DNA from: Litorivita pollutaquae
GTDB lineage: Bacteria > Pseudomonadota > Alphaproteobacteria > Rhodobacterales > Rhodobacteraceae
Direction: 5' to 3'
Assembly: GCF_003205515.1 (NCBI RefSeq)
Contig: NZ_KZ826485.1
Location: 1-64,000, forward strand
Length of the DNA: 64,000 nt
Below, one piece after another: positions 9,006 to 17,603 of the stretch; position 1 is the first letter of the stretch, and each line of letters begins with the position of its first letter. The translations under genes were made by a program, and so were the position numbers. The notes under the pieces are model-generated. The model ran no database searches, was not told the origin of the DNA, and saw only the letters and a list, made by a program, of their open reading frames with translations.

Positions 9006-10415
9006 ATGGTTTCTATCGACCCTACACAGGTGTCGCAGGCCGCAGATACTGCGCCCGTCACCAATAAACTTTATCGTGCCGCATGGCGCTGGCATTTCTA
9101 CGCAGGCCTTTATGTCATTCCCTTCCTCATTATGCTCGCTGTAACGGGCCTGCTTATGTTGTGGATCAGCGTGCTGTCTGGGCGTGATGGCGAATGGATA
9201 ACGGTCACTCCGGCTGGCGATCCGATGGCTGTCTCTGTGCTGTCCCAAGCCGCTGTCGATGCAGTTCCCGAAGGCACGCTTGTTCAGTACGTCGCCCCCC
9301 GCGCGGCGGATCTCGCAGCAATCTTCCGCGTCGATGCGGGCGAGGATGCTATCATGGTTGCGATCAATCCCTACACTGGCGAAGTGCTGTCTGAAATGTC
9401 GCGCCGTGCCGGATGGTATGATTTTGCCAACGACGTCCACGGCACGATCCTGCTGGGTGTTACAGGCGACCGGATGATCGAGATTGCGGCCTCGTTGGCG
9501 ATGGTACTGCTTGCAACCGGTTTGTATCTTTGGTGGCCGCGCGATGGCCAAGGGCTGCGCGTGCTTGTTCCCAATCTTGCCGCCCGGGGCCGGTCGCTGT
9601 GGAAAACGCTGCACGCGACGATTGGTGCGTGGATTTCCATTTTTCTGGTGTTCTTTCTGGTGTCGGGTCTGTCATGGGCCGGCATCTGGGGCGAAAAGTT
9701 CGTGCAAGCGTGGAATACGTTTCCCGCCGAAAAATGGGGCGCGCCCCTTTCGGACACCACCCATGCCAGCATGAACCACGGTGCCACCGAAGAAGTGCCT
9801 TGGGTGCTGGAACAAACGCCGATGCCCGCATCGGGGTCTGATGTTGGTGCAACCGGATTAGCCGACGGTGTTCCTGTTACGCTTGATACGGTTGTCGCGT
9901 TTGCACGGCAAATCGGGTTCGACAACCGGTTTCAATTGAATGTGCCAAAGGGGGATACTGGAGTTTGGACCATCAGTCGCGATTCCATGAGCAATGACAG
10001 CGCCCATCCCACAGACGACCGGACTGTTCATATCGACCAGTATACCGGCAATATCCTCGCTGATGTGAAGTTTGCCGACTACACGGTCTATGGCAAAGGT
10101 ATGGCCGTTGGAATTGCGCTGCACGAAGGCGACATGGGCTGGTGGAACGTGGCTTTGAACACCATCTTTTGCCTGTTGGTCATCTTCCTCAGCATCAGCG
10201 GCGCCGTCATGTGGTGGATGCGCCGCCCGTCCAAGGCAGGGCGGCTCGCCGCGCCCCCCATGCCACGCGACATGCCGCTTTGGCAGGGTGCTATTTTCAT
10301 CGGGCTTGCCGTCTCTCTTGCCTTCCCGTTGGCCGGACTGACATTGCTGGCGGTTCTGGCCCTGGATGTGCTTGTGCTTTCACGCATCCCTAAGCTGCGA
10401 CGGGTTTTGTCGTAA
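9006..10415 (+). CDS. PepSY-domain membrane protein
   Basis: The 469-aa inner-membrane protein has the PepSY-associated architecture. A first TM follows WRWHFYAGLYVIPFLIMLAVTG; periplasmic PepSY-like segments follow (residues about 60-130 and 280-370, with INPYTGEVLSEMSRRAGWYD and HIDQYTGNILADVKFADYT); further TM helices include GLYLWWPR, TIGAWISIFLVFFLVSGLSW and two at the C-terminus. Such proteins occur with siderophore or copper uptake and may reduce the metal complex. The ATG at 9006 follows a TTGGAGAAC ribosome site; a start at 8982 is less likely. No TonB receptor is adjacent, so the substrate is unknown. Confidence 0.8.
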   Translation: MVSIDPTQVSQAADTAPVTNKLYRAAWRWHFYAGLYVIPFLIMLAVTGLLMLWISVLSGRDGEWITVTPAGDPMAVSVLSQAAVDAVPEGTLVQYVAPRAADLAAIFRVDAGEDAIMVAINPYTGEVLSEMSRRAGWYDFANDVHGTILLGVTGDRMIEIAASLAMVLLATGLYLWWPRDGQGLRVLVPNLAARGRSLWKTLHATIGAWISIFLVFFLVSGLSWAGIWGEKFVQAWNTFPAEKWGAPLSDTTHASMNHGATEEVPWVLEQTPMPASGSDVGATGLADGVPVTLDTVVAFARQIGFDNRFQLNVPKGDTGVWTISRDSMSNDSAHPTDDRTVHIDQYTGNILADVKFADYTVYGKGMAVGIALHEGDMGWWNVALNTIFCLLVIFLSISGAVMWWMRRPSKAGRLAAPPMPRDMPLWQGAIFIGLAVSLAFPLAGLTLLAVLALDVLVLSRIPKLRRVLS

Positions 10416-10428
10416 CCAGTAGCTGTAC

Positions 10429-10446
10429 CAGCCTCCAAGGCTGGCA
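10429..10446. terminator. Possible hairpin after the PepSY gene
   Basis: CCAGCC-TCCAA-GGCTGG forms a 6-bp stem 14 bp after the stop codon at 10415. There is no T-run, so it is a weak terminator candidate. Confidence 0.3.
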
Positions 10447-10674
10447 CAGCAACCTTCGAGACCAGTCAAAGGCCGCTCGGCGTTGCGATGGTTAAACTGG
10501 AGACCATATTTTGTGGCCCTGAGCCCCGATCAAAACCAAAGCGAGGGTTGACGTGTCACGCCTCCCTACCGCTTCTTCGGCTGGGGAACAGTATCGATTG
10601 GCGCCTTGCTTAGTGGTATCGTCGTTGGGGTTGGAGAGCTGTTTCTTCTGACCTGCCCCCCTAGGCTCCCTCAC

Positions 10675-11115
10675 TCATAATGAAAGTCTGCGGGTCTGGT
10701 TTTCATATTCCTCGGTGTCGGTTTGGGCAAGCGCGCCGGGCGCGGAGCCCTCAAATTGCTCAAGCGTCCAGCGCGCTTTTGCGGGCGTTTGGTTTCCGAG
10801 CGATGAGTGAGATCGGGCATTGTTGTAGTGATAGCGCCAAAGCACCAGCTTTCTGCACGCATCGTTCAGGTTGTCGAACACCTCCTCGTTCAGGAGCTCA
10901 TCCATTGCCCGGCAGACGATTTGGCAAAGCCAAATCTGCCGAGAGGGGGTACAGGTTCTCACGGCAACAATCATCATTCACGCCAAGATGCGGAACCTGT
11001 GGGATGCGCCGCACGTGTCAGACAGAAAATCCAACGACCGGCGTTCGCCAGTCCTCAGTGCCTCCGCTATCGATGTGCGAGAACCTCGGGCCTGAACCTG
11101 TCCCGCTTTTGTGCC
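10675..11115 (-). pseudogene. IS3 OrfB fragment, 3' part with internal gap
   Basis: Minus-strand frames read GERRSLDFLSDT, then (after a 1-nt shift) NDDCCRENL, then hairpin copy C, then DELLNEEVFDNLNDACRK through NNARSHSSLGNQTPAKARW to a natural end EENQTRRLSL-like stop at 10675. In related transposases about 70-75 residues containing the DDE core lie between RENL and DELLNE; here that stretch is absent and the hairpin element occupies the join. Confidence 0.7.
10902..10949 (-). repeat. Short hairpin insertion element, copy C
   Basis: On the minus strand it reads CCCCCTCTCGGCAG, then the stem ATTTGGC-TTT-GCCAAAT, then CGTCTGCCGGGCAATGG. It sits at the join between RENL and DELLNE of an IS3 orfB fragment, where the catalytic core appears deleted. 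Confidence 0.85.
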
Positions 11116-11117
11116 GC

Positions 11118-11932
11118 CCCAAGTGTTCGTTTAAGCCACCTTTCGTTCTAAAGCGACGGAGCTTTTCCAACCCAGTGCTGAGTGACGGCGGCGCGGATTT
11201 TAAAAGCCATTGATGCATTCAAAGATCGCCACCTCAACCTTGCGTTGGGTTTCCCTTGGGTGCCGCCGGATTAGTCCGGCCTTGATGGTTTTGAAGAAGG
11301 TCTCAACAGCCGCATTATCGTAGCAATTACCCTGCCAGACATCGATACCTTGAACCCATTCTTGCGCAGAATCTTTTAGTAATCGATAGAATGATATTGC
11401 GATCCGTCTGATGGATACGGCCTTCGGGTGGTTACCTGAACGCGGCGGCCATTTTCAGCGCCCCGATCGCCAGGTCGCGCTTCATCTGATTACTCACAGC
11501 CCAGCCGATGACGCGCCGGGAATGTAGGTCCAGTATGACAGCCAGATCCAACCAGCCTTCGCGGGCTCACACATAGCTGATGTCGCCAGCCCATTTCTGG
11601 TTTGGCGAGCCTGCTGTGAAGTCACGATCCAACAAGTTTGGCGCAATATTGCATTTGTGGTCGCTATCCCCTCTCGACAGATTGCTTTGCAATCGCCTGC
11701 GGGACAACGGTTGTCACGCGATGTTCAGCCGCTCAAGCTTGGCGTTGTCGTCTTCCAACGACCTCATCTCGGCAACGGCAGACACCTCATTACGGACATA
11801 CCTGGACTTGTATTGGTAGAACGTGCCCTGACTGAAGCTGAGCTTACGACAAACCTCCGCTGTGGGCATTTCGGCTTCCTTTTCTTTGATCATCCCAATG
11901 ATTTAGGCTTCCGTGAAACGGCCCTTTCGCAT
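11118..11932 (-). pseudogene. IS3 OrfA/OrfB fragment with stops and internal gap
   Basis: Starting at an ATG at 11932 the minus strand reads MRKGRFTEA, a TAA stop where Gln is expected (TAA for CAA), then IIGMIKEKEAEMPTAEVCRK and a coiled coil ending near DDNAKLERLN. After hairpin copy D the sequence resumes in the middle of orfB (NIAPNLLDRDFTAGSPNQKWAGDISYV). A TGA stands in place of the usual Trp, and [20 protein letters not shown] then continues. The N-terminal part of orfB expected between these blocks is missing. Confidence 0.7.
11669..11710 (+). repeat. Short hairpin insertion element, copy D
   Basis: Begins CCCTCTCGACAG, with stem GATTGC-TTT-GCAATC and end GCCTGCGGGACAACGG. It lies at the join between an IS3 orfA coiled coil and the middle of orfB, where the orfB N-terminal part appears to be missing. 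Confidence 0.8.
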
Positions 11933-12048
11933 TCGTTTTCTTCTTCAAAAGGTTGAGCAAACTCTACATCAGAACGAGGGAAATTTCGGGGGGGGGGCAG
12001 GTCACGCCGGGGAAACCACGATAACTGCGGCATGGCCGCCAGCTCACT

Positions 12049-12090
12049 TTTGAGTGATTGCTCAATTATATATTTGAGCAATCACTCAAA
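12049..12090. promoter_or_regulatory. Perfect 17-bp inverted repeat, probable TetR-family operator
   Basis: TTTGAGTGATTGCTCAA at 12049-12065 is repeated as its exact complement at 12074-12090 with an 8-bp A/T spacer. Each arm is itself partly palindromic (TGAG...CTCA), so this may be two operator sites. The repeat ends 53 bp before the first gene of an operon whose third gene is a TetR regulator, which suggests autoregulation. Confidence 0.75.
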
Positions 12091-12143
12091 TACGTCTACT
12101 GCAGGTTCATCAACATGAAGAGCTACTCCTGAAAGGACCTATC

Positions 12144-12713
12144 ATGGCCACCTTCACGATCCATACCATCGAGACTGCCCCCGAACCCGCTAAGCCGTTG
12201 CTGGAAACGTCATTTAAAAACAATGGCCGCATTCCGGGCCTGCACGGCACGATGGCGGCCGCGCCACCGGTGCTTGCGGCTTACCACTTTGCCCACCAAC
12301 AGTTCATGGCAACCACCTTGACCGCCGAAGAAAAAACCGTGGTTTGGCAAACAATCAACGTTGAGAACAACTGCCATTACTGTGTGCCTGCCCACACCGG
12401 AATCGCGAAAATGATGAAGGTAGACGATGCCATCACCGAGGCTCTGCGTGATGAAACGCCGCTACCAACCGCGAAGCTCGAAGCTTTGCGCAGCTTTACC
12501 TTGGCGATGATCCGTGACCGTGGGTTCGTCTCCGACGCAGAAACACAGGCCTTCTTGGACGCGGGGTTCACGGAAACCAACATCCTTGAAATCATTCTGG
12601 GCGCGGCGCAAAAATTGATGTCCAACTACACCAATCATTTCGCAAAAACGCCCGTTGATCAGGTTTTCCAAAAATTTGCTTGGGAAAAGAAAACGGCGGT
12701 GGCTGCTGAATAG
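12144..12713 (+). CDS. Carboxymuconolactone decarboxylase-like protein with CxxC
   Basis: The 189-aa protein is an AhpD/CMD-fold protein. It has the redox motif ENNCHYCVPAHT (Cys77 and Cys80, followed by His) and a C-terminal helical block ending NYTNHFAKTPVD. CxxC members of this family act as thiol-dependent peroxidases or reductases rather than decarboxylases, but the substrate cannot be read from sequence. It is the first gene after the large inverted-repeat operator and lies in the same direction as the DsbA-like and TetR genes 460 bp further on. A ribosome site GAAAGGAC precedes the ATG. Confidence 0.85.
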   Translation: MATFTIHTIETAPEPAKPLLETSFKNNGRIPGLHGTMAAAPPVLAAYHFAHQQFMATTLTAEEKTVVWQTINVENNCHYCVPAHTGIAKMMKVDDAITEALRDETPLPTAKLEALRSFTLAMIRDRGFVSDAETQAFLDAGFTETNILEIILGAAQKLMSNYTNHFAKTPVDQVFQKFAWEKKTAVAAE

Positions 12714-13173
12714 TAAATGGCCGGGGCGGGCGACCGCTCCAGCCGTTCATCCTTTGCCCATCTCGGCGCTCGATGCCAACAACAACGCATTTTCTTACGC
12801 TGCCCTCTGGTTGCATCCTGCCGCTTTGGGTGAGGGTTCTGTTGGATCGGCACCTGTGCCGGCCTTTGTGTTTCGCGCCTGCCCCATCGGTGCTTTTTGC
12901 GCCGCAGTTGCAGGGGTGATTTCTTGGTCGATGTCGTTACGCTCATCCGGCGGCGGGGTTCTACCACCCGAATGCCTGCGGGCCTTCTTCTCTTTTGGGT
13001 GCTATAGATTCAGTTACAGATATGCACTGGTCCTCTGGCAAATGGCACCCATGACACCTATCTGACGATACCAATGGTGGCGAACATCCTATTGCCAATG
13101 TTGGGTATCAACAATTCACGGCTAGGCTTGGCGATGAATGTCAGGCTTTCGGCCACGACCGGAGCACATAAAA
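12714..13173. other. Gene-free stretch, 460 bp
   Basis: The longest plus frame here (to 13065) overlaps the previous gene and shows no recognisable domain. It may be the remnant of a deleted gene between the CMD-like and DsbA-like genes. No operator or terminator stands out. Confidence 0.4.
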
Positions 13174-13818
13174 ATGACCGAACCTCTACGTATTGATATC
13201 GTATCCGATGTAATGTGCCCATGGTGCATCATCGGCTATCGTCAATTGGCAAAAGCACTGGAAGCGACCGACACAGCCCATGAAATTCACTGGCACCCGT
13301 TCGAATTAAACCCCGAGATGCCCGCCGAAGGCCAAAACACCCGTGAACATATTGTAGAAAAATATGGTAGCACCCCTGAACAATCCGAACAGTCACGCCA
13401 ACACATGACCGCAGTCGGCCATGACCTTGGCTTTGAGTTTGCATGGGCAGAGGATTCGCGCATGCACAACACGTTCAACACCCATCAGTTGCTTCATTGG
13501 GCAGACACGCAAGGCCGCAGGCACGACCTCAAGCAGGCGCTTTTTACCGCACATTTCACCGAACGCCGCAACCTGTCGGACACTGCTGTACTGGCCGAGA
13601 TCGCGGCAGAGAACGGACTCGATCGCGCGGAAGCCGAAGCTGTCCTCGCGGATCAGCGCTTTGCCAATGAGGTGCGCAGCGCCGAGCAATTCTGGCAGCA
13701 GCAGGGTATTACCGGCGTGCCCGCCATGGTGTTCAATCGCAAACACCTTGTCACAGGCGCACAAGGCGTTGAAAACTACACCAACATTCTCGCCCAGCTT
13801 GCCGACATGAAAGACTGA
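13174..13818 (+). CDS. DsbA-family oxidoreductase, FrnE-like
   Basis: The 214-aa cytoplasmic protein (no signal peptide) has a thioredoxin-fold active site DVMCPWCIIGYRQL (Cys15, Cys18). It ends with the cis-proline region QQGITGVPAMVFNRKHLVTGAQ typical of FrnE/DSBA-like oxidoreductases and 2-hydroxychromene-2-carboxylate isomerase relatives. It probably catalyses a thiol-disulfide or glutathione-linked reaction, in line with the CxxC CMD-like gene upstream. The ATG at 13174 follows GGAGCACATAAAA. It is separated from the TetR gene by only 3 bp, so both are co-transcribed. Confidence 0.88.
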   Translation: MTEPLRIDIVSDVMCPWCIIGYRQLAKALEATDTAHEIHWHPFELNPEMPAEGQNTREHIVEKYGSTPEQSEQSRQHMTAVGHDLGFEFAWAEDSRMHNTFNTHQLLHWADTQGRRHDLKQALFTAHFTERRNLSDTAVLAEIAAENGLDRAEAEAVLADQRFANEVRSAEQFWQQQGITGVPAMVFNRKHLVTGAQGVENYTNILAQLADMKD

Positions 13819-13821
13819 CCC

Positions 13822-14421
13822 ATGGCCCGTGCCACAAACTATGATCGTGATGCTGCCCTTGATGCGGCCATGGATGTGTTTTGGCGCAAGGGATATCACG
13901 CGACGTCCTTGAAAGATCTGGAAGCCGCGCTGAACATGAAACCGGGGAGCATTTACGCGGCCTTCGAAAGTAAAGAAAATCTATATCTACTGGCAATCGA
14001 ACGCTACTTCGAAGCATCGCGTCATGGATTTCGCACGCATATGGCCAAGGCGAAAACGCCGCTTGCGGGGTTGGCGGCCCAATTTCAAAACTATGCAGGC
14101 CTGGCGCAGGGTCATCCCTCGCGGCAGGCCTGTATGTTGATGAAAACAATTGTCGACACGGCCTCAACCGATCCCAAAATTGCGGCGGCGTCGCAACATT
14201 ATCTCGATCAAATGTGTGCGGAGTTTGCCAAGGCTTTCGAAGCCGCTGCTGCTGCAGGCGAAATACCGCGCGGTGCAGATCCGATGCGCCTTGCACGGCG
14301 GTTTCAGGCAAATGTATCGGCCCTTCGCATAGAATTGCAACGCGGAACCTCTCAGGACAACCTCTCTCAACTTGCCGCCGACATGGCGCAAGAAACGATG
14401 GCGCTCGGGGCGCCGCGTTAG
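13822..14421 (+). CDS. TetR/AcrR-family transcriptional regulator
   Basis: The 199-aa repressor has an N-terminal helix-turn-helix (about residues 10-55: ALDAAMDVFWRKGYHATSLKD, then MKPGSIYAAFESKENLY) and a helical ligand domain containing ASQHYLDQMCAEFAKAF. It follows the FrnE-like gene by 3 bp and is presumably expressed with the CMD-like and FrnE-like genes. The inverted repeat at 12049-12090 is the obvious candidate operator. The inducer is unknown; with two thiol-redox enzymes in the operon, an electrophile or quinone is plausible. Confidence 0.9.
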   Translation: MARATNYDRDAALDAAMDVFWRKGYHATSLKDLEAALNMKPGSIYAAFESKENLYLLAIERYFEASRHGFRTHMAKAKTPLAGLAAQFQNYAGLAQGHPSRQACMLMKTIVDTASTDPKIAAASQHYLDQMCAEFAKAFEAAAAAGEIPRGADPMRLARRFQANVSALRIELQRGTSQDNLSQLAADMAQETMALGAPR

Positions 14422-14921
14422 GGCGACGGATGCAGCAGGCTCCTGCCCCGCCCTGCGTCAGAACTGTGGTCCCGGCAAACATCCTTCAGATGGTGCAAAA
14501 CGCAATAGAGTGCGACAGACGGATCGCGCCGAAGAAGCGGCAGCACCAGCGCGGAACAAATCAAAATTTGCCGGTTTTCTATGTCGGCGGGTTCGCCGCG
14601 AACCCTCAGACATGGCCGACATTCAACCACTCTGCGCTGGGAACGCAATCGGGTGAGGGGTGACAGATGGTTGCGCTCTGCGATGGGCGCCTCGACCACT
14701 TGGCGGGAGTCCCGTACAACCGCCGATAGAGGTCGCTTTAGGCGCCAAGCGCCAATGTGATGAGAAACCGCTGCGACCGGCGCCATCCTGCCCTCTTGCG
14801 CAGATGCAAAATTTATCCGATGAACAAACTCGGCTAAACGATACCGCGCGCGCCAGCGCGCAATTACGGGTTGATTAACGGCACCCGTGGCACGACGCAT
14901 TACAGAAAGGTCCCGGCACCA
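14422..14921. other. Gene-free stretch, 500 bp
   Basis: No convincing frame on either strand; several short frames overlap one another without protein features. The sulfotransferase-like gene promoter should lie near the right end. Confidence 0.4.
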
Positions 14922-15875
14922 ATGGCACAAAAGCTCATCTTGCATCTCCCGATCCACAAGACAGGTTCAACGGCCTTGCAAGTAACCTTGGATGCCAATG
15001 AAACGCTGCTGAACAAGCAGAATATGACCTACCTGCCCCGACACACCAAAGCGTCGCAGCATTTTCATTTGACGGAATTTCGTGGCGATGAACTGCAAAA
15101 ATATCTCGCAAAAATGCGCTCCGACACACGCGGCAAGGATCTGATCCTGTCGTCGGAAAAACTGCATCTGCTGTCAACGCCGGATCTGCAGGATTTCTTC
15201 ACCACGGTCGCCTCTGTATTCGACGGCTTTGCCATCACGGTCGTGGTCTATCTGCGCCGTCAGGACGATGCCATAAATTCCCTTTATAGCCAGATGGTTA
15301 AATATGGAACGCTGACCGTTTCGAGCAAACAATTCTTTGACCCTCGCAAACTCGCCTTTGATTATGAACACTACCTTGAGGTCATCTCCGGCAATCTGCC
15401 CGAAGACACCGAGTTGATGGTGCGCGTCTATGATCGCAACCAGTTGCGCGACGGCGATATCGTTGAGGATTTTGCCCATCTGGTCGGGATCACCGGCAAG
15501 CTGAAGCGCGGTCAGAAAGATACCAACCACAGCCTTGAGAAAAGTGTTTTCAAGATCAAACGCGCCATGAACAGCGAACTCCAAGGAGCGCCGCCCGATT
15601 TGCTGCAAAGCATGGCAGGCATATTGGCAGATGCTTCCAAGAATATGAACAACGGAAAACCCGATACCAATGTTCTATCCGATCTGGAACGGTCGCTGAT
15701 CATGGAATTCTACGCCGAGTCAAATGCGCGCATCAGCGAAAAGTATCTGGGCGGAGAGACATTTTCAAATTCCACGCCCAAAACGCTGGATTACGAAAGC
15801 TCTTTCGAGGTGGTGTTCCCGCTCATTATGGCGCGCATGTCGCGGTATTTCCATTGGGTCTCGACGCGGCAGTGA
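14922..15875 (+). CDS. Sulfotransferase-like protein
   Basis: The 317-aa protein starts MAQKLILHLPIHKTGSTALQ, which matches the 5'-phosphosulfate-binding loop of PAPS-dependent sulfotransferases. A later VVYLRRQDDAINSLYSQMV resembles the 3'-phosphate-binding strand and helix. Such enzymes transfer sulfate from PAPS to carbohydrates or lipids, often for surface polysaccharides; the acceptor is unknown. I chose the ATG at 14922 because GAAAGG precedes it and the P-loop-like motif must be close to the N-terminus. It stands alone, followed by a strong terminator. PAPS binding is inferred from motifs only. Confidence 0.75.
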   Translation: MAQKLILHLPIHKTGSTALQVTLDANETLLNKQNMTYLPRHTKASQHFHLTEFRGDELQKYLAKMRSDTRGKDLILSSEKLHLLSTPDLQDFFTTVASVFDGFAITVVVYLRRQDDAINSLYSQMVKYGTLTVSSKQFFDPRKLAFDYEHYLEVISGNLPEDTELMVRVYDRNQLRDGDIVEDFAHLVGITGKLKRGQKDTNHSLEKSVFKIKRAMNSELQGAPPDLLQSMAGILADASKNMNNGKPDTNVLSDLERSLIMEFYAESNARISEKYLGGETFSNSTPKTLDYESSFEVVFPLIMARMSRYFHWVSTRQ

Positions 15876-15906
15876 TTGCCTGCGCGGCCGCGATCGTTCT
15901 GCATGA

Positions 15907-15942
15907 AAGGGCCGCCGTGGCATCCACCACGGCGGCCCTTTT
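15907..15942. terminator. Strong intrinsic terminator, usable from both sides
   Basis: AAGGGCCGCCGTGG and its exact complement form a 14-bp stem with a 6-nt loop, followed by TTTT on the plus strand and preceded by AAA, so it also works in reverse. It separates the sulfotransferase-like gene from the convergent zinc operon. Confidence 0.9.
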
Positions 15943-15991
15943 GCACGGCACGGCTCTGGTCAGCAGCCGGGAACCGGCATGCGCATCGCCG

Positions 15992-16297
15992 TCATGCCCG
16001 CCCCGCACCGGTCGGTTGAGATTGTAGCTTTGCCATGTGAAACCGGTCACGTTCCAACACCTGCCGTTCGTGGCGCGTCAGTTGCTTTTGCGCGGCGTCA
16101 ATATCGCCTCCGGTCGCATGGAGAAACCGCTGCCACAGACGCAGCGCCGACGGGGCCGACCATGGCAAGGCAGCCTGCGCCAACCATGCTCTCAATGCCG
16201 GCGGGAGCCGGTCATATGCCGCCATCGGATCCCCCTGCCGCACACGCCGCTTGAGGGTGCTACGTGTGTTTCCCTGCCTGTACCCGCGGCGCATCAT
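15992..16297 (-). CDS. DUF6525-like small protein
   Basis: The 101-aa basic, cytoplasmic protein contains [23 protein letters not shown] and [13 protein letters not shown], the pattern of the DUF6525 proteins of Rhodobacteraceae. Function unknown. The ATG at 16297 overlaps the stop of the CobW-family gene (ATGA), which fixes the start and shows translational coupling. It therefore belongs to the zinc-related operon, though nothing in the protein suggests metal binding (one His pair near the centre, no Cys). Confidence 0.7.
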   Translation of the reverse strand: MMRRGYRQGNTRSTLKRRVRQGDPMAAYDRLPPALRAWLAQAALPWSAPSALRLWQRFLHATGGDIDAAQKQLTRHERQVLERDRFHMAKLQSQPTGAGRA

Positions 16298-17517
16298 GCG
16301 ACCTGCGGCGGAGCCGTGCGCCATTTCGGGAAGGGATCCGGCAATGCGGCCCATTCATCCGGAGCAAGCGTTGCGGCCTCCTCCACCAATGCCGCATCAA
16401 GCGCAGAGGTGATTGCGGCCTTGTCCATGCCGGAGCCGATGAAAACCAGTTCTTGCCGGCGGTCCCCGAATGGTTCCTGCCAATGGCGCTGCATATAGGC
16501 AACGGCCTGCGGATGGTCTGGTCGTTGATCGCGTGGCACTGTCGCCCACCATTGACCAAGCGGCCGGACGGTGCTCATCGCGCCCGCCAGCGAAAACTCG
16601 GCCAACCAATCAGGACGCGTGGCAATCCAGAAATGCCCCTTGGCGCGCAACACACCGGGCAAAGGCCCATTTAAAACATCATGCACCTTTTGCGGATGAA
16701 ACGGTTGGCGCGCGCGGTACACAAAGGACGACACGCCGTATTCCTCGGTTTCGGGAACATGATCGGCAAACCCATAGAGTTCTTTGGCCCATAGGGGATG
16801 CTCTTGCGCAGTGTCGAAATTGAAAAGCCCCGTATCAAAAATACATTCTTGCGGGACGGCGCCATAATCGGTTTCAATGATCCGCGCATCAGGGTTCAAG
16901 GCGGTGACAATCTTGCGTGCAGCATCCAGCTTTTGCGCGCCTGCATCGCTGACTTTATTGAGAATGACGACGTCTGAAAACTCGATTTGATCGACCAATA
17001 AATCCACCAAGGTGCGGTCATCTTCGCCGCCCATCTCTGCGCCGCGATCCTTCAGGAACTCATGACTGGCGTAATCCTTGAGCAGGTTGACGGTATCCAC
17101 GACCGTGACCATCGTGTCCAACCGCGCCACATCCGAAAGGCTGTCGCCCTGTTCGTCCCGAAAATCAAAAGTCGCCGCAACCGGAAGCGGTTCGGACACG
17201 CCGGTGGATTCGATCAACAGATAATCAAACCGACGCTCCACCGCGAGACGCCGCACCTCTTGCAGAAGATCATCGCGCAGGGTGCAACAAATGCATCCAT
17301 TGCTCATTTCGACCAGCGTTTCGTCCACATGGCTCAGGTCGGCCCCGCCCTCGCGCAAAATATCCGCATCGATGTTGACTTCGGACATATCGTTAACGAT
17401 CACGGCCACGCGCCGCCCCTCACGATTGTTGAGCACCGCATTGAGAAGCGTGGTTTTACCTGCACCGAGAAAACCGGAGAGGACAGTGACGGGAAGACGG
17501 GGATCTTGAGAGGGCAT
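16294..17517 (-). CDS. CobW/COG0523-family GTPase, likely zinc metallochaperone
   Basis: The 407-aa protein has the Walker A motif [11 protein letters not shown] (residues about 15-25), the metal-binding GCICC motif (Cys75, Cys77, Cys78), NKVSD for guanine recognition, and a CobW C-terminal domain. COG0523 GTPases deliver metals, usually zinc, to client proteins under shortage. It lies 86 bp downstream of zinT with a Zur-type palindrome ahead of both, which supports zinc over cobalt or nitrile hydratase roles. The ATG at 17517 was chosen because the P-loop follows at once; an extension to 17574 has no family support. Confidence 0.9.
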   Translation of the reverse strand: MPSQDPRLPVTVLSGFLGAGKTTLLNAVLNNREGRRVAVIVNDMSEVNIDADILREGGADLSHVDETLVEMSNGCICCTLRDDLLQEVRRLAVERRFDYLLIESTGVSEPLPVAATFDFRDEQGDSLSDVARLDTMVTVVDTVNLLKDYASHEFLKDRGAEMGGEDDRTLVDLLVDQIEFSDVVILNKVSDAGAQKLDAARKIVTALNPDARIIETDYGAVPQECIFDTGLFNFDTAQEHPLWAKELYGFADHVPETEEYGVSSFVYRARQPFHPQKVHDVLNGPLPGVLRAKGHFWIATRPDWLAEFSLAGAMSTVRPLGQWWATVPRDQRPDHPQAVAYMQRHWQEPFGDRRQELVFIGSGMDKAAITSALDAALVEEAATLAPDEWAALPDPFPKWRTAPPQVA

Positions 17518-17603
17518 AGCGGTTCCGTGCCTTATTCTGTTTTGGAGGATATCGAAGATGCCGCACCGCAACACAGCGGCCGGACGGGATATGAAACGAG
17601 GGG

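Larger units (their letters stand above)
10649..12004 (-). mobile_element. Composite of two decayed IS3-family elements
   Basis: The block is bounded by TGACCTGCCCCC at 10649-10660 and its complement GGGGGCAGGTCA ending at 12004, which look like IS3 terminal inverted repeats. Inside, minus-strand translation shows parts of two transposases. An orfA start plus an orfB C-terminal half (11118-11932) is followed by the 3' part of a second orfB (10675-11115). Both are frameshifted or carry stops, and each contains one hairpin insertion. Neither copy can encode a working transposase. Confidence 0.7.

Noticed and set aside
10807-11213. Plus-strand open frames across the IS remnants
   Set aside because: They are opposite the recognisable minus-strand transposase fragments and have no protein features.
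14871-14921. Upstream start for the sulfotransferase-like gene
   Set aside because: It would add 17 residues before a P-loop-like motif that is normally at the N-terminus, and the ATG at 14922 has the better ribosome site.
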